NCBI GenBank assembly: GCA_003641345.1
Contig: QNAD01000090.1
Span: 1 to 7,843 of the forward strand
Direction: 5' to 3'
Length of the DNA: 7,843 nt
Origin: Candidatus Zixiibacteriota bacterium
GTDB lineage: Bacteria; Zixibacteria; MSB-5A5; GN15; FEB-12
A model generated the notes under the pieces. The model did not search any database. It worked only from the letters and a program-made list of their open reading frames with translations, and was not told where the DNA came from. Positions 1-6,093 of this stretch are shown here, one piece after another. Every line of letters begins with the position of its first letter. The first letter of the stretch is position 1. The position numbers were made by a program, and so were the translations under genes.

Positions 1-398
1 GAATCGGAATTTCCAAATTTTGCTACGGGAATATCTTCACTATATTCGCTTAAGTCTAATTTTATAACAGCCAAATCAGTCATTGGGTCGCCACCAATAT
101 ATTTTGCTGTAACCTGTTCTTTATTATGCAAAGTGCAAATTATCCGTTCTGCTTTTCCGGCAACATGATAATTTGTAACAACATATCCGTCTTTATGAAA
201 AATAAAACCAGAACCGACAACAGCCTGTTTTTCCAGTTCGCCGGTACGATAGTTTTTTATAACCGGTTGAATATGCACCAAAGCCGGCATAACTTTATTA
301 CGAGCTTCATAAACTTTACTTTGCATTGATTGAGCATAAATATTGGAAATGGAAAACATAAAAATTAAAAATAATTTCAAATAGCAATTAGTTTTCAT
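1..398 (-). CDS. HtrA/DegP-like trypsin-family serine protease, N-terminal part (runs off left edge)
   Basis: Reading from the ATG at 398 leftward gives 132 codons before the window ends. Residues 1-22 form a signal peptide (basic MKTN, hydrophobic core, cleavage near IYA|Q), so the protein is exported. The S1C protease fold starts around residue 60 with the motif VGSGFIFHKDGYVVTNYHV. His78 in TNYHV and Asp108 in DPMTDLAVIKL are the first two members of the catalytic triad. They lie 30 residues apart, as His105 and Asp135 do in E. coli DegP. The catalytic serine (GNSGG) and any PDZ domains would lie outside the window. Proteases of this family degrade or refold damaged envelope proteins. AGGA at 410-413 sits 11 bases before the ATG. 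The gene lies downstream of the sigma/toast-rack operon on the same strand, separated from it by a terminator. Family assignment is secure; the exact subtype (DegP, DegQ, DegS or a single-domain form) cannot be decided. Confidence 0.9.
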   Translation of the reverse strand, partial: MKTNCYLKLFLIFMFSISNIYAQSMQSKVYEARNKVMPALVHIQPVIKNYRTGELEKQAVVGSGFIFHKDGYVVTNYHVAGKAERIICTLHNKEQVTAKYIGGDPMTDLAVIKLDLSEYSEDIPVAKFGNSD

Positions 399-430
399 AC
401 AGTTTTTATTCCTTTTACTTTTTGGTTTAT

Positions 431-460
431 AACATACCAAAGTTCGAAAAGTTCTATCAA
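431..460 (-). promoter_or_regulatory. possible sigma-70-type promoter for the HtrA-like protease
   Basis: On the minus strand TTGATA (455-460) and TATGTT (431-436) are separated by 18 bases. They match the -35 and -10 consensus at 5/6 and 4/6 positions. Transcription would start near 424, giving a leader of about 26 bases that contains the AGGA ribosome-binding site. The region lies between the operon terminator and the gene, where a separate promoter is expected. AT-rich DNA gives such matches easily, so this is tentative. Confidence 0.35.
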
Positions 461-525
461 GTTTTTAAATACGTTGAATTATAAAGAAATTAAAATTAGC
501 ATGAAACATATAATTATATATTATC

Positions 526-551
526 AAAAAAAAGCCTGCCAATGGCAGGCT
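526..551 (-). terminator. rho-independent terminator of the sigma/toast-rack operon
   Basis: Bases 533-540 (AGCCTGCC) and 544-551 (GGCAGGCT) form a perfect 8-bp GC-rich stem with a 3-base loop. On the minus strand it is followed directly by a run of eight T (533-526, the first overlapping the stem base). This is a textbook intrinsic terminator for minus-strand transcription. It lies about 115 bases past the stop codon of the toast-rack gene and before the protease gene, so it marks the operon end. No T-run follows the hairpin on the plus strand. Confidence 0.9.
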
Positions 552-581
552 AAATTTGTTGGCAAAGTATCAAAATTAGTC

Positions 582-647
582 ATATCAAGCGGAGTTTAGA
601 CATCGATTATTAAATATTCTATTATACTTCGACTCCGCTCAGTATAA
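582..647. repeat. small inverted-repeat element, possible dispersed intergenic repeat
   Basis: TTATACT (622-628) and AGTATAA (641-647) form a perfect 7-bp inverted repeat around a 12-base GC-richer core. Part of that core, ACTCCGCT (632-639), recurs inverted as AGCGGAGT (588-595), with weaker similarity on either side. The core reads TGAGCGGAGTCGAAG on the minus strand. From memory, words of this type recur in intergenic regions of many environmental bacterial genomes; that is recollection, not a search. The element sits in the 3' untranslated part of the toast-rack operon, before the terminator. Confidence 0.45.
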
Positions 648-664
648 CATGTGAAATTGTAATT

Positions 665-1522
665 TTATTTTTTCCAGTAAAGATCAACAGAACCAAGACC
701 AACCTCGATAGAAATAATCAATCTATCATCGGCATCATCAAAATCAGGGGATTCGTATAAATCATCATCAATCTCATCGAGATCTTCGTTGTGAAAATCA
801 ATTGAGGACAACCAATTGTTTCCTTCGGTTTCGATTCTTACCGAAAGTCCTTTAGGAACAATTATTTTAGCTGAACCAAGGCCAACTTCCAAATTTACTC
901 TTGATTCACCATGATATTCCCCTCCTCGTAAATCAATATCAAACGATCCTACTCCACCAGAAAAATTTAGTTCATCAAAATTTGCGTTACCCATAGATAT
1001 CATTTCAATCGAGGATGCTCCGGCATCAATATTAATTTCTTTGAGTCTAATTGGATTCGGTTTTGAAAATTCAATAGTGCCTTCAGCGGCTCCAACATCA
1101 ATTTCCAGATATTCCAAAGCAATACCTCCAAAATCAAACTCAGCATCACAGGCACCAATATCAAAATTTATTTCCGTATTATATTTTGTGGATACAATTA
1201 TATCCCACAAGTTATCATCAGTATCAATATTATTTTTCCGACGACTTTCGCTTTCAAACGCAAGATAACCGGTTGAACGTTTTACATCATAATCAATTTC
1301 ATAATCAATTTTACGGGAATCGTATTCTATATCAATAATGGCAATATCGTCAATATCTGCTGACTTTAAATTAAATTCACCTGCTCCCAAATCAGCATCA
1401 ATAATAACTTTTTCAACTCCTTCTGCTTCTATTGTTTTGGAGATTTTCTCCCACCTTCCAGCAATAGTAACATTTGCCAAAATTAGAATTAGCACCGTAG
1501 AGAATATTATAATTTTCTTCAT
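665..1522 (-). CDS. exported toast-rack/LiaF-like beta-repeat protein
   Basis: The product has 285 residues with a signal peptide (1-21, cleavage near TIA|G) and no other membrane segment, so it is probably periplasmic or surface-exposed. The body is a beta-repeat. A motif of alternating hydrophobics plus Gly-x-Gly/Ala recurs around residues 46, 123, 144, 168, 190, 214 and 275 (for example DADLGAGEFNLK, LEVGLGSAKIIVPKG, IEVGLGSVDLYW). This resembles the Toast_rack_N and LiaF C-terminal (DUF2154) families, linked in other bacteria to cell-wall and envelope stress. It is very acidic, with a D/E-rich insertion at 245-266. The ATG at 1522 has AGGAG at 1530-1534, 7 bases upstream. It is the last gene of the sigma operon and has its own ECF-type promoter at 1563-1591. 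The molecular role is unknown; the fold family is likely, not certain. Confidence 0.75.
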   Translation of the reverse strand: MKKIIIFSTVLILILANVTIAGRWEKISKTIEAEGVEKVIIDADLGAGEFNLKSADIDDIAIIDIEYDSRKIDYEIDYDVKRSTGYLAFESESRRKNNIDTDDNLWDIIVSTKYNTEINFDIGACDAEFDFGGIALEYLEIDVGAAEGTIEFSKPNPIRLKEINIDAGASSIEMISMGNANFDELNFSGGVGSFDIDLRGGEYHGESRVNLEVGLGSAKIIVPKGLSVRIETEGNNWLSSIDFHNEDLDEIDDDLYESPDFDDADDRLIISIEVGLGSVDLYWKK

Positions 1523-1562
1523 TATAAAACTCCTATTAAAAAGGTATCTATGTTTATTTAAG

Positions 1563-1591
1563 ATTACGATAGGTATAATAAGAAAGTTTCA
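1563..1591 (-). promoter_or_regulatory. ECF-type promoter in front of the toast-rack gene
   Basis: On the minus strand TGAAAC (1591-1586) is followed by 17 bases and then CGTAAT (1568-1563). This fits the -35/-10 pattern known for many ECF sigma factors (for example Bacillus SigW: TGAAAC, about 16 bases, CGTA). The TGA of the -35 is also the stop codon of the preceding gene. Transcription would start near 1557, leaving a leader of about 35 bases with a good AGGAG. It matches the site in front of the sigma gene itself, apart from one extra spacer base. Confidence 0.65.
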
Positions 1592-2785
1592 TTCTTCAAA
1601 TTTATTATTAGGTTCTATTTCGTCTTTGGAACTTGTTGGTATATTTGGGATTGGCGGTGGAGCCGGAACATTTTCATCGCCGTTGATTTTAGTTTGGCTA
1701 CCCAAACTATGATATGCTCTAAATCCAAGCCTGGTTAGAAAAGCAGTCCCAATTCCTGAAAAAATTGGAAAAGTTGAAATCAATATTGAGATTACTAAGA
1801 AAAAAATACCAAAACCTTCTGAGACAGAATCACTTGACCCCATCAAAACAGCAACAATCATCCATAACATCATTAGAATAAGCACGCCAACAATTGAATT
1901 TGAGAATGCAGATTTTGAATTGGTTTTAAATCTTGATGAAATTTTTTCTCCGATAATATTACCGAAAGCAATAACGCCCACAAAAATTGCAAATAAATAT
2001 GCAAGAGGTAAAAGCGGAATTAATACAATTCCAACAATCGTTATAGCAAAAAGTAATATTAAAGCCGGCAATAAGATTAAAAACAGAAATCCCACAAAAT
2101 ATGTTCGAATTCTATAATTCTGCATACATATTTTAAAATTGTCTAATTGCCTTGGCATTAAAAAGGCTACAAGATAAGAAAGTAAAACAAAAAAGATAAT
2201 AAATGAAGATACTATAATAATCCCATCAATTGAAAACGTGTCAACCAAACCCTCAAAATCTAAGGGATTATTTGTTTCAATAACTTCACCAACAACAACC
2301 GCTCCATTTTTCAAAATAATAGTTGGAGCTTCCACACTACCTTCAACTCGTCCGGTATTTGTAATCAGAATTTTATCGGTTAAAGATTTGACGTCCCCTT
2401 TAACCCAACCGCGAATAATTACTTTTTCCAAAGCAACTATATCACAATCCACATATTCATCAAACCCAACCTGAACATTTTTTTCAAGTTTGGATATTTT
2501 TAATTCATAGACTGCTCTATTTTCAATTTCTTCTTCAGCTTCTAATCTTTCTAAATCCGAATTTTCCTCAATTGATAAATCCTGTTGTCCATGAATAAAA
2601 AGGTCTTTGCTAAAATCATAATACCATTGTTCACCGGAAGTATCAACAGCCGCCACTCCTTCATCGTTAAGACGAATTTCAATAAATGTTATATCTGAAA
2701 TTTCTCTGACAGAGTCCTGAGCAACAACACTTGAAGTGATAACAATAAAAGAAATAAATAAAATTTTTAATAACAAAGTCTTCAC
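1589..2785 (-). CDS. membrane protein with bactofilin-like periplasmic domain
   Basis: The product has 398 residues. A signal peptide (1-22, VVA|Q) precedes a periplasmic part of about 160 residues. It holds an acidic, coiled-coil-prone stretch (70-90) and a short bactofilin/polymer-forming-type beta-helix (about 103-172: short hydrophobic rungs such as VIIRGWVKGDV, RVEGSVEAPTIILKNGAVVVGEV). Five predicted helices follow (about 187-210, 230-252, 253-276, 297-316, 326-350). Basic loops at 211-229 and 277-296 place these sides, and the proline-rich tail 351-398, in the cytoplasm. Similar architectures occur as polymer-forming membrane proteins of unknown function; soluble bactofilins are cytoskeletal. 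The start is GTG at 2785, supported by AGGA 7 bases upstream. It lies 25 bases after the DUF4097 gene. A role in sensing or scaffolding the envelope is inference. Confidence 0.75.
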   Translation of the reverse strand: MKTLLLKILFISFIVITSSVVAQDSVREISDITFIEIRLNDEGVAAVDTSGEQWYYDFSKDLFIHGQQDLSIEENSDLERLEAEEEIENRAVYELKISKLEKNVQVGFDEYVDCDIVALEKVIIRGWVKGDVKSLTDKILITNTGRVEGSVEAPTIILKNGAVVVGEVIETNNPLDFEGLVDTFSIDGIIIVSSFIIFFVLLSYLVAFLMPRQLDNFKICMQNYRIRTYFVGFLFLILLPALILLFAITIVGIVLIPLLPLAYLFAIFVGVIAFGNIIGEKISSRFKTNSKSAFSNSIVGVLILMMLWMIVAVLMGSSDSVSEGFGIFFLVISILISTFPIFSGIGTAFLTRLGFRAYHSLGSQTKINGDENVPAPPPIPNIPTSSKDEIEPNNKFEE

Positions 2786-2792
2786 TTTACAA

Positions 2793-2796
2793 TCCT
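2793..2796 (-). promoter_or_regulatory. ribosome-binding site that fixes the GTG start
   Basis: AGGA on the minus strand (2796-2793) stands 7 bases before the GTG at 2785. No ATG in the right frame lies between here and the signal peptide, so GTG is the best start. The site falls in the 25-base gap after the DUF4097 stop codon. Confidence 0.7.
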
Positions 2797-2810
2797 ATGT
2801 AACGAAAAGG

Positions 2811-3719
2811 CTAATATTGGCTTACTTCAACATCTCCGGTTAAAGATGTCAGAGAAACTTTTGTTCCACCGCCACCGAATTCACCTTCCATACGATTATT
2901 ATCAATAGATTTAATCGAAACCGGCACGTCAGATTTTATTTCACCAGCTTTTGTTTCAATTTCCAAATATCCGGCAGCAAAAACAGGCACCGAAAAATAA
3001 ATTGTACCACTGGTAGTTTCAACAAAATAATTTTTATCAGTTGACATTTCAGTTTCAATATTTACGGAACTTGAACTGGTCTTGATATTTATTGAACCTG
3101 TCAGCTGTTTTATATCAATCTTTCCCATCTGTGATTTAACTTTAATATCCCCTTCGACCCATTGTAAATCAATTTCCGCATTTTCACAATTAATAGATAT
3201 GGGACCTCGATTATATTCAATCTTCAAATCTTCTAATGTCCCGCTGGTAATATCAACCGCCCCGTCATGGTCACTGATGAATATTTTCCCTGTCATCGTA
3301 TTAAAAACCAAATCACATCTGTGTGGAACAGCTATTTTAAAATTGACATCACCATAAGAGTCTTCCCCAACACCGATAAATTTTTTCCAGAACGAACTAC
3401 TGCGATTTAACATTTTCAAGAAATTTGTACTAATATTTACGTTATCACCATCCTGGTCAACTTTGATTTCAATATGGTCAGCAACTTCTTCAGCTTCGTT
3501 TCTATTTGAGGCACGTACTGTTTTGACCGCTTCAACAATTAGCTTGTTATTATTTGATGGAATTACTTCAATAATCCCTCTTGGTATTTCCAGCTCCAGT
3601 TTTATTCCCGATTTGACCGATAATATTTTTTGATATTCAAATTGAAATTCATCTGCCTTAGTAATAGTAGTCATCAAAATTATAAGACAAAATATAATAG
3701 CCGTTTTCCGAACAAACAT
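2811..3719 (-). CDS. exported DUF4097-family beta-strand repeat protein
   Basis: The product has 302 residues. A signal peptide covers 1-22 (cleavage near TKA|D), and there is no lipobox, further membrane helix or sorting motif, so it is likely periplasmic. From residue 39 it shows the DUF4097 (putative adhesin) pattern. There is an early strand pair (LELEIPRGIIEVIP), then successive short strands with TGKI, SGTL, GPIS, GDIK, GKID, GSIN, SGTI and AGEI turns between about 142 and 262. A glycine-rich FGGGGTKVSLTSLTGDVEV ends the domain. These strands build a right-handed beta structure like the toast-rack fold of the last gene in the operon. AGGGAG at 3728-3733 lies 8 bases before the ATG. It occupies the slot right after the sigma gene (25-base gap) where an anti-sigma factor usually sits, but it has neither a zinc-finger nor a cytoplasmic domain. 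Its function is unknown. Confidence 0.85.
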   Translation of the reverse strand: MFVRKTAIIFCLIILMTTITKADEFQFEYQKILSVKSGIKLELEIPRGIIEVIPSNNNKLIVEAVKTVRASNRNEAEEVADHIEIKVDQDGDNVNISTNFLKMLNRSSSFWKKFIGVGEDSYGDVNFKIAVPHRCDLVFNTMTGKIFISDHDGAVDITSGTLEDLKIEYNRGPISINCENAEIDLQWVEGDIKVKSQMGKIDIKQLTGSINIKTSSSSVNIETEMSTDKNYFVETTSGTIYFSVPVFAAGYLEIETKAGEIKSDVPVSIKSIDNNRMEGEFGGGGTKVSLTSLTGDVEVSQY

Positions 3720-3744
3720 ATTAGTTACTCCCTGATTTAACCCG

Positions 3745-4308
3745 TTAAATTCCTTTTAGCTTTTTTTTCAAAAGCTCACGGGCTCTAAAAATTCTGGCTT
3801 TAACAGTTCCAACCGGTATATCCATTAATTCGGCTATTTCTTCATATGATTTATCATCCTTATGACGATAAATTATAACCATTTTATATTTTTCCGGAAG
3901 TTCTTCAATTGCCCCGGCAATACTAAATCTTTGCTGTTTTCTAACCATGTCATTTTCCGGGTTATATGATTGATCGGCAACTTCTATTTCTACTTTTCCG
4001 TCACCTGTATCCAACTCCCTGTCAAGAGAAAGAGCCTTGATTCTTTTCTTTCTCAAAAAATCTATTGAACAATTAGCGGCAATCTTATATAGCCAGGTCG
4101 AAAATTTGTATTCTGAACGATAGCTAGCAAGAGAATTAAACGCTTTCATAAAAGTTTCCTGCACTAAATCATTGGCAGTATCCGTATTCCTGACAATTTT
4201 ACTAATAATATGAAACACCGAAACACGGTATTTTTCATTTAACTTGCGGAATGCCTTCTGGTTACCATTTAAGGCATCGGCAATTATTTTATGTTCGTCA
4301 TTTTCCAA
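3745..4308 (-). CDS. ECF (RpoE-type) RNA polymerase sigma factor
   Basis: The product has 187 residues, the usual ECF length, with only regions 2 and 4. Region 2 spans about 20-90, including DLVQETFMKAF (2.1/2.2 core binding) and FSTWLYKIAANCSIDFLRKK (-10 recognition helix). A linker (91-130) follows. Region 4 spans about 131-184, with the helix-turn-helix SYEEIAELMDIPVGTVKARIFRARELL that reads the -35. The protein directs RNA polymerase to a small stress or envelope regulon. The start is a TTG at 4308. An in-frame stop lies four codons upstream, no ATG precedes residue 54, and homologous ECF factors begin at this point. The Shine-Dalgarno is weak (AAGAAG). It heads an operon with three exported envelope proteins and has an ECF-type promoter at 4324-4351, so it probably activates itself. 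No anti-sigma gene is adjacent, which is unusual. Confidence 0.95.
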   Translation of the reverse strand: MENDEHKIIADALNGNQKAFRKLNEKYRVSVFHIISKIVRNTDTANDLVQETFMKAFNSLASYRSEYKFSTWLYKIAANCSIDFLRKKRIKALSLDRELDTGDGKVEIEVADQSYNPENDMVRKQQRFSIAGAIEELPEKYKMVIIYRHKDDKSYEEIAELMDIPVGTVKARIFRARELLKKKLKGI

Positions 4309-4323
4309 AGCAGTCTTCTTTTA

Positions 4324-4351
4324 AATACGCAATTATTATGCACCTGTTTCA
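4324..4351 (-). promoter_or_regulatory. ECF-type autoregulatory promoter of the sigma operon
   Basis: On the minus strand TGAAAC (4351-4346), 16 bases, then CGTATT (4329-4324). This agrees at all fixed positions with the classic ECF pattern TGAAAC-N16-CGTA. It lies directly in front of the sigma gene. The predicted start near 4317 leaves a leader of only about 9 bases before the TTG codon. A matching site lies in front of the last gene of the operon (1563-1591). Confidence 0.7.
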
Positions 4352-4375
4352 TAACTTTTAATATAATAATGTCAA
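4348..4375 (-). promoter_or_regulatory. possible housekeeping promoter overlapping the ECF promoter
   Basis: On the minus strand a perfect TTGACA (4375-4370) is followed by 16 bases and TATGAA (4353-4348, 4/6 match). Its -10 shares four bases with the ECF -35 at 4351-4346. It could give basal sigma expression from a start near 4341, with a leader of about 30 bases. The two polymerase forms could not occupy both sites at once. Confidence 0.4.
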
Positions 4376-4583
4376 CTAACAGCTTACAAGCTAAATAAAT
4401 GAAAATTTCTGCCTAAATTGAACCCCTTCAAGTTTTATTTTGCCAATTAGTGACTCACAAAAAATATTGAATAAATTACATGATCAAAATTCATACAATT
4501 TTCAGATAACTTAACTCTAAAAAGAAGCCTTTCCTGTAGAGATGCAGATGGATTGACGTTAAGTACTTTAAGGAAATAAAAAT

Positions 4584-5348
4584 ATGACTATCTATGATTA
4601 TCCAAAATATTATGACGTTGCCTTCTCGTTTAGAGATTATGAACAAGAGGCAAAATTTTTAGATTTTTGCAATCAAAACTTATCTTCTGCCAAAACAAAT
4701 AAAATCCTTGAAATAGGCTGTGGGCATGCCCCTCATGCCGGAGAATTGAGTAAGTTGGGGTATAAATACTTTGGATTAGATATAAATCAGAAAATACTTA
4801 ATTTTGCTCGTAATCAGTGGAATCAGATTATAGCTCCAAATCACTTTTTTCAAAAAGATATGATATCTTTTGAATTTGAAGATACTTTTGATTTTATATA
4901 TATCATGCTTGGTTCTTTATGTACTAATAATGACGCCCAAATGAAATCTCATTTTGATTCAATATCAAAATGTTTAAACAGCGGTGGGCTTTATTTTATG
5001 GATTATTGCATTCAATTTGAAGACCCATTAAAATATCAGAATGAAAATGAATATATAATTGAAAAGGATGATATCAAAATACGGTCCAGATTTAATATCC
5101 GTTCACTTCAAGGAACTGAGAATCTATTCGAGGAAGCCTGGAACATAGATGTAATTGACAAAGGAATTACCCATTCATTTGAAATGCTTGAAAAAAGCAA
5201 AGCAATTTATCCCGATGATTTCCTTGAATTCATAAACAAACGAAAAGATTTCGAAATCATAGGCTGGTTTTCAGAATGGAATCTTGAAAAACCAATTCAC
5301 AAAGAATCAGAAATTATTCGACCAATAGTAATTTTAAAAAAACTATAA
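4584..5348 (+). CDS. class I SAM-dependent methyltransferase
   Basis: The product has 254 residues and no signal peptide, so it is cytoplasmic. A Rossmann methyltransferase domain runs from about 39 to 145. Motif I is ILEIGCGHAPHAGELSKLGY (41-60), which binds the methionine part of S-adenosylmethionine. GLDIN (64-68) provides the acidic residue for the ribose. Motif II-like DFIYIMLGSLC lies at 103-113, and the LNSGGLYFMDY strand at 131-141. The C-terminal half (about 145-254), with many aromatic and acidic residues, probably forms the substrate-binding part. The acceptor cannot be named from sequence. The ATG has AAGGA (4570-4574) 9 bases upstream. The gene diverges from the sigma operon across 275 bases and converges on the lipoprotein gene with a 12-base gap. 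No functional link to either neighbour is visible. Confidence 0.85.
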   Translation: MTIYDYPKYYDVAFSFRDYEQEAKFLDFCNQNLSSAKTNKILEIGCGHAPHAGELSKLGYKYFGLDINQKILNFARNQWNQIIAPNHFFQKDMISFEFEDTFDFIYIMLGSLCTNNDAQMKSHFDSISKCLNSGGLYFMDYCIQFEDPLKYQNENEYIIEKDDIKIRSRFNIRSLQGTENLFEEAWNIDVIDKGITHSFEMLEKSKAIYPDDFLEFINKRKDFEIIGWFSEWNLEKPIHKESEIIRPIVILKKL

Positions 5349-5360
5349 ATCAGTAAATTT

Positions 5361-6056
5361 TTATATTTTCTTAATCTGCTTAATCATAGCCATGTAAGCT
5401 TCAATCATAATTTTAGCAGTATAATCAGGACCTGTCAGCTTAAAGAAAACACTTCCCTCTGGAGTTTCAACAATTGAACCAACCAACCTATAATTTTCTT
5501 TGTTTTCCGACTTTCCGGTCATAGATCCGCCCATAGAAGATTTATAAATACCGAAAAGAGATAACATATGAACTGTCATACCATCGACATCCAATTCATA
5601 TTGAATAGCCGCAGTATGCGGGTCACGTCCATCCATTAGAGCCATCTGATTAATCCATCGTTCCAAATTAGAATTAACATCGCCGCCTTGACCCTTGCCA
5701 AAATAAAAAACAGTCATTGTAGCTGAATCAGCTTCATTTTCAAGAGGACCAAAAGAATAACTGGCAATTCTCATACCTGAACCGCCATAATCTGTCCATT
5801 GCGTAGCTGGGGTAAATTTGATACCGCCAACCTCAACTGGTTTTCCGTTTAAATCAAATGGGATTTCAGATGGAGTATATGTAATTTCCATATTAGCTTT
5901 CATTCCACCTTCAGTATTTTGGATATTTGATATCTGACCTTCAACATTTGCTTTTGATAATTGGTCTGTGTTATCTGAAGTTTGTTCCGATTTCTTTTCC
6001 GATGAACAACCGACTATCAGAAGTAAAGCTGTGATAAATATAATTATAGTTTTCAT
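5361..6056 (-). CDS. predicted lipoprotein of a conserved uncharacterised family
   Basis: The product has 231 residues. The N-terminus MKTIIIFITALLLIVGC has a lipobox (LIVGC), so Cys17 should be lipidated after signal peptidase II cleavage. A Ser/Thr/Asn/Gln-rich linker spans about 18-50. The globular part shows a pattern I recognise from hypothetical secreted proteins of Planctomycetota, Acidobacteriota and others. It includes GIKFTPATQW, GMRIASYSF, a signature VFYFGKGQGGDVNSNLERW (about 116-134), and a late YRLVGSIVETPEGSVFFKLTGP (about 189-210). No catalytic motif is evident and I cannot name a function. AAAGGA lies 5 bases before the ATG. It follows the ammonia-lyase gene by 73 bases on the same strand, so shared transcription is possible. 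It is tail-to-tail with the methyltransferase, with no hairpin terminator between them. Confidence 0.8.
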   Translation of the reverse strand: MKTIIIFITALLLIVGCSSEKKSEQTSDNTDQLSKANVEGQISNIQNTEGGMKANMEITYTPSEIPFDLNGKPVEVGGIKFTPATQWTDYGGSGMRIASYSFGPLENEADSATMTVFYFGKGQGGDVNSNLERWINQMALMDGRDPHTAAIQYELDVDGMTVHMLSLFGIYKSSMGGSMTGKSENKENYRLVGSIVETPEGSVFFKLTGPDYTAKIMIEAYMAMIKQIKKI

Positions 6057-6093
6057 TTCATTCCTTTCTTGTTACTAATCAATTAGCCAATAT

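Noticed and set aside
126..329. Open frame of 67 codons on the plus strand
   Set aside because: It lies antisense to the HtrA-like protease, whose catalytic His and Asp motifs prove the minus frame; the plus frame has no recognisable protein pattern.
463..495. ECF-type promoter in front of the HtrA-like protease
   Set aside because: The CGTATTTAAAA word fits a -10, but the base positions 16-17 upstream read TTTTAA or ATTTTA instead of TGAAAC. The TGAAAC at 502-507 is on the other strand.
1041..1712. Plus-strand open frames opposite the toast-rack and membrane-protein genes
   Set aside because: Low-complexity Ser/Ile/Pro-rich translations typical of antisense shadows; no ribosome-binding sites.
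2811..3719. DUF4097 gene as an anti-sigma factor by position
   Set aside because: It has a signal peptide and no cytoplasmic or membrane-spanning part, and no zinc-finger motif, so it cannot contact the sigma factor directly as read.
4381..4392. AGCTT-AC-AAGCT inverted repeat between the sigma and methyltransferase genes
   Set aside because: Only 5-bp arms, no second copy in the window and no clear promoter beneath it.
4418..4431. TTGAA-CCCC-TTCAA hairpin followed by T-rich DNA, considered as a terminator
   Set aside because: The stem is only 5 bp and AT-rich, and no plus-strand gene precedes it.
5330..5375. Bidirectional terminator between methyltransferase and lipoprotein genes
   Set aside because: There are A/T runs but no GC-containing stem; nothing beyond AT-rich sequence is visible.
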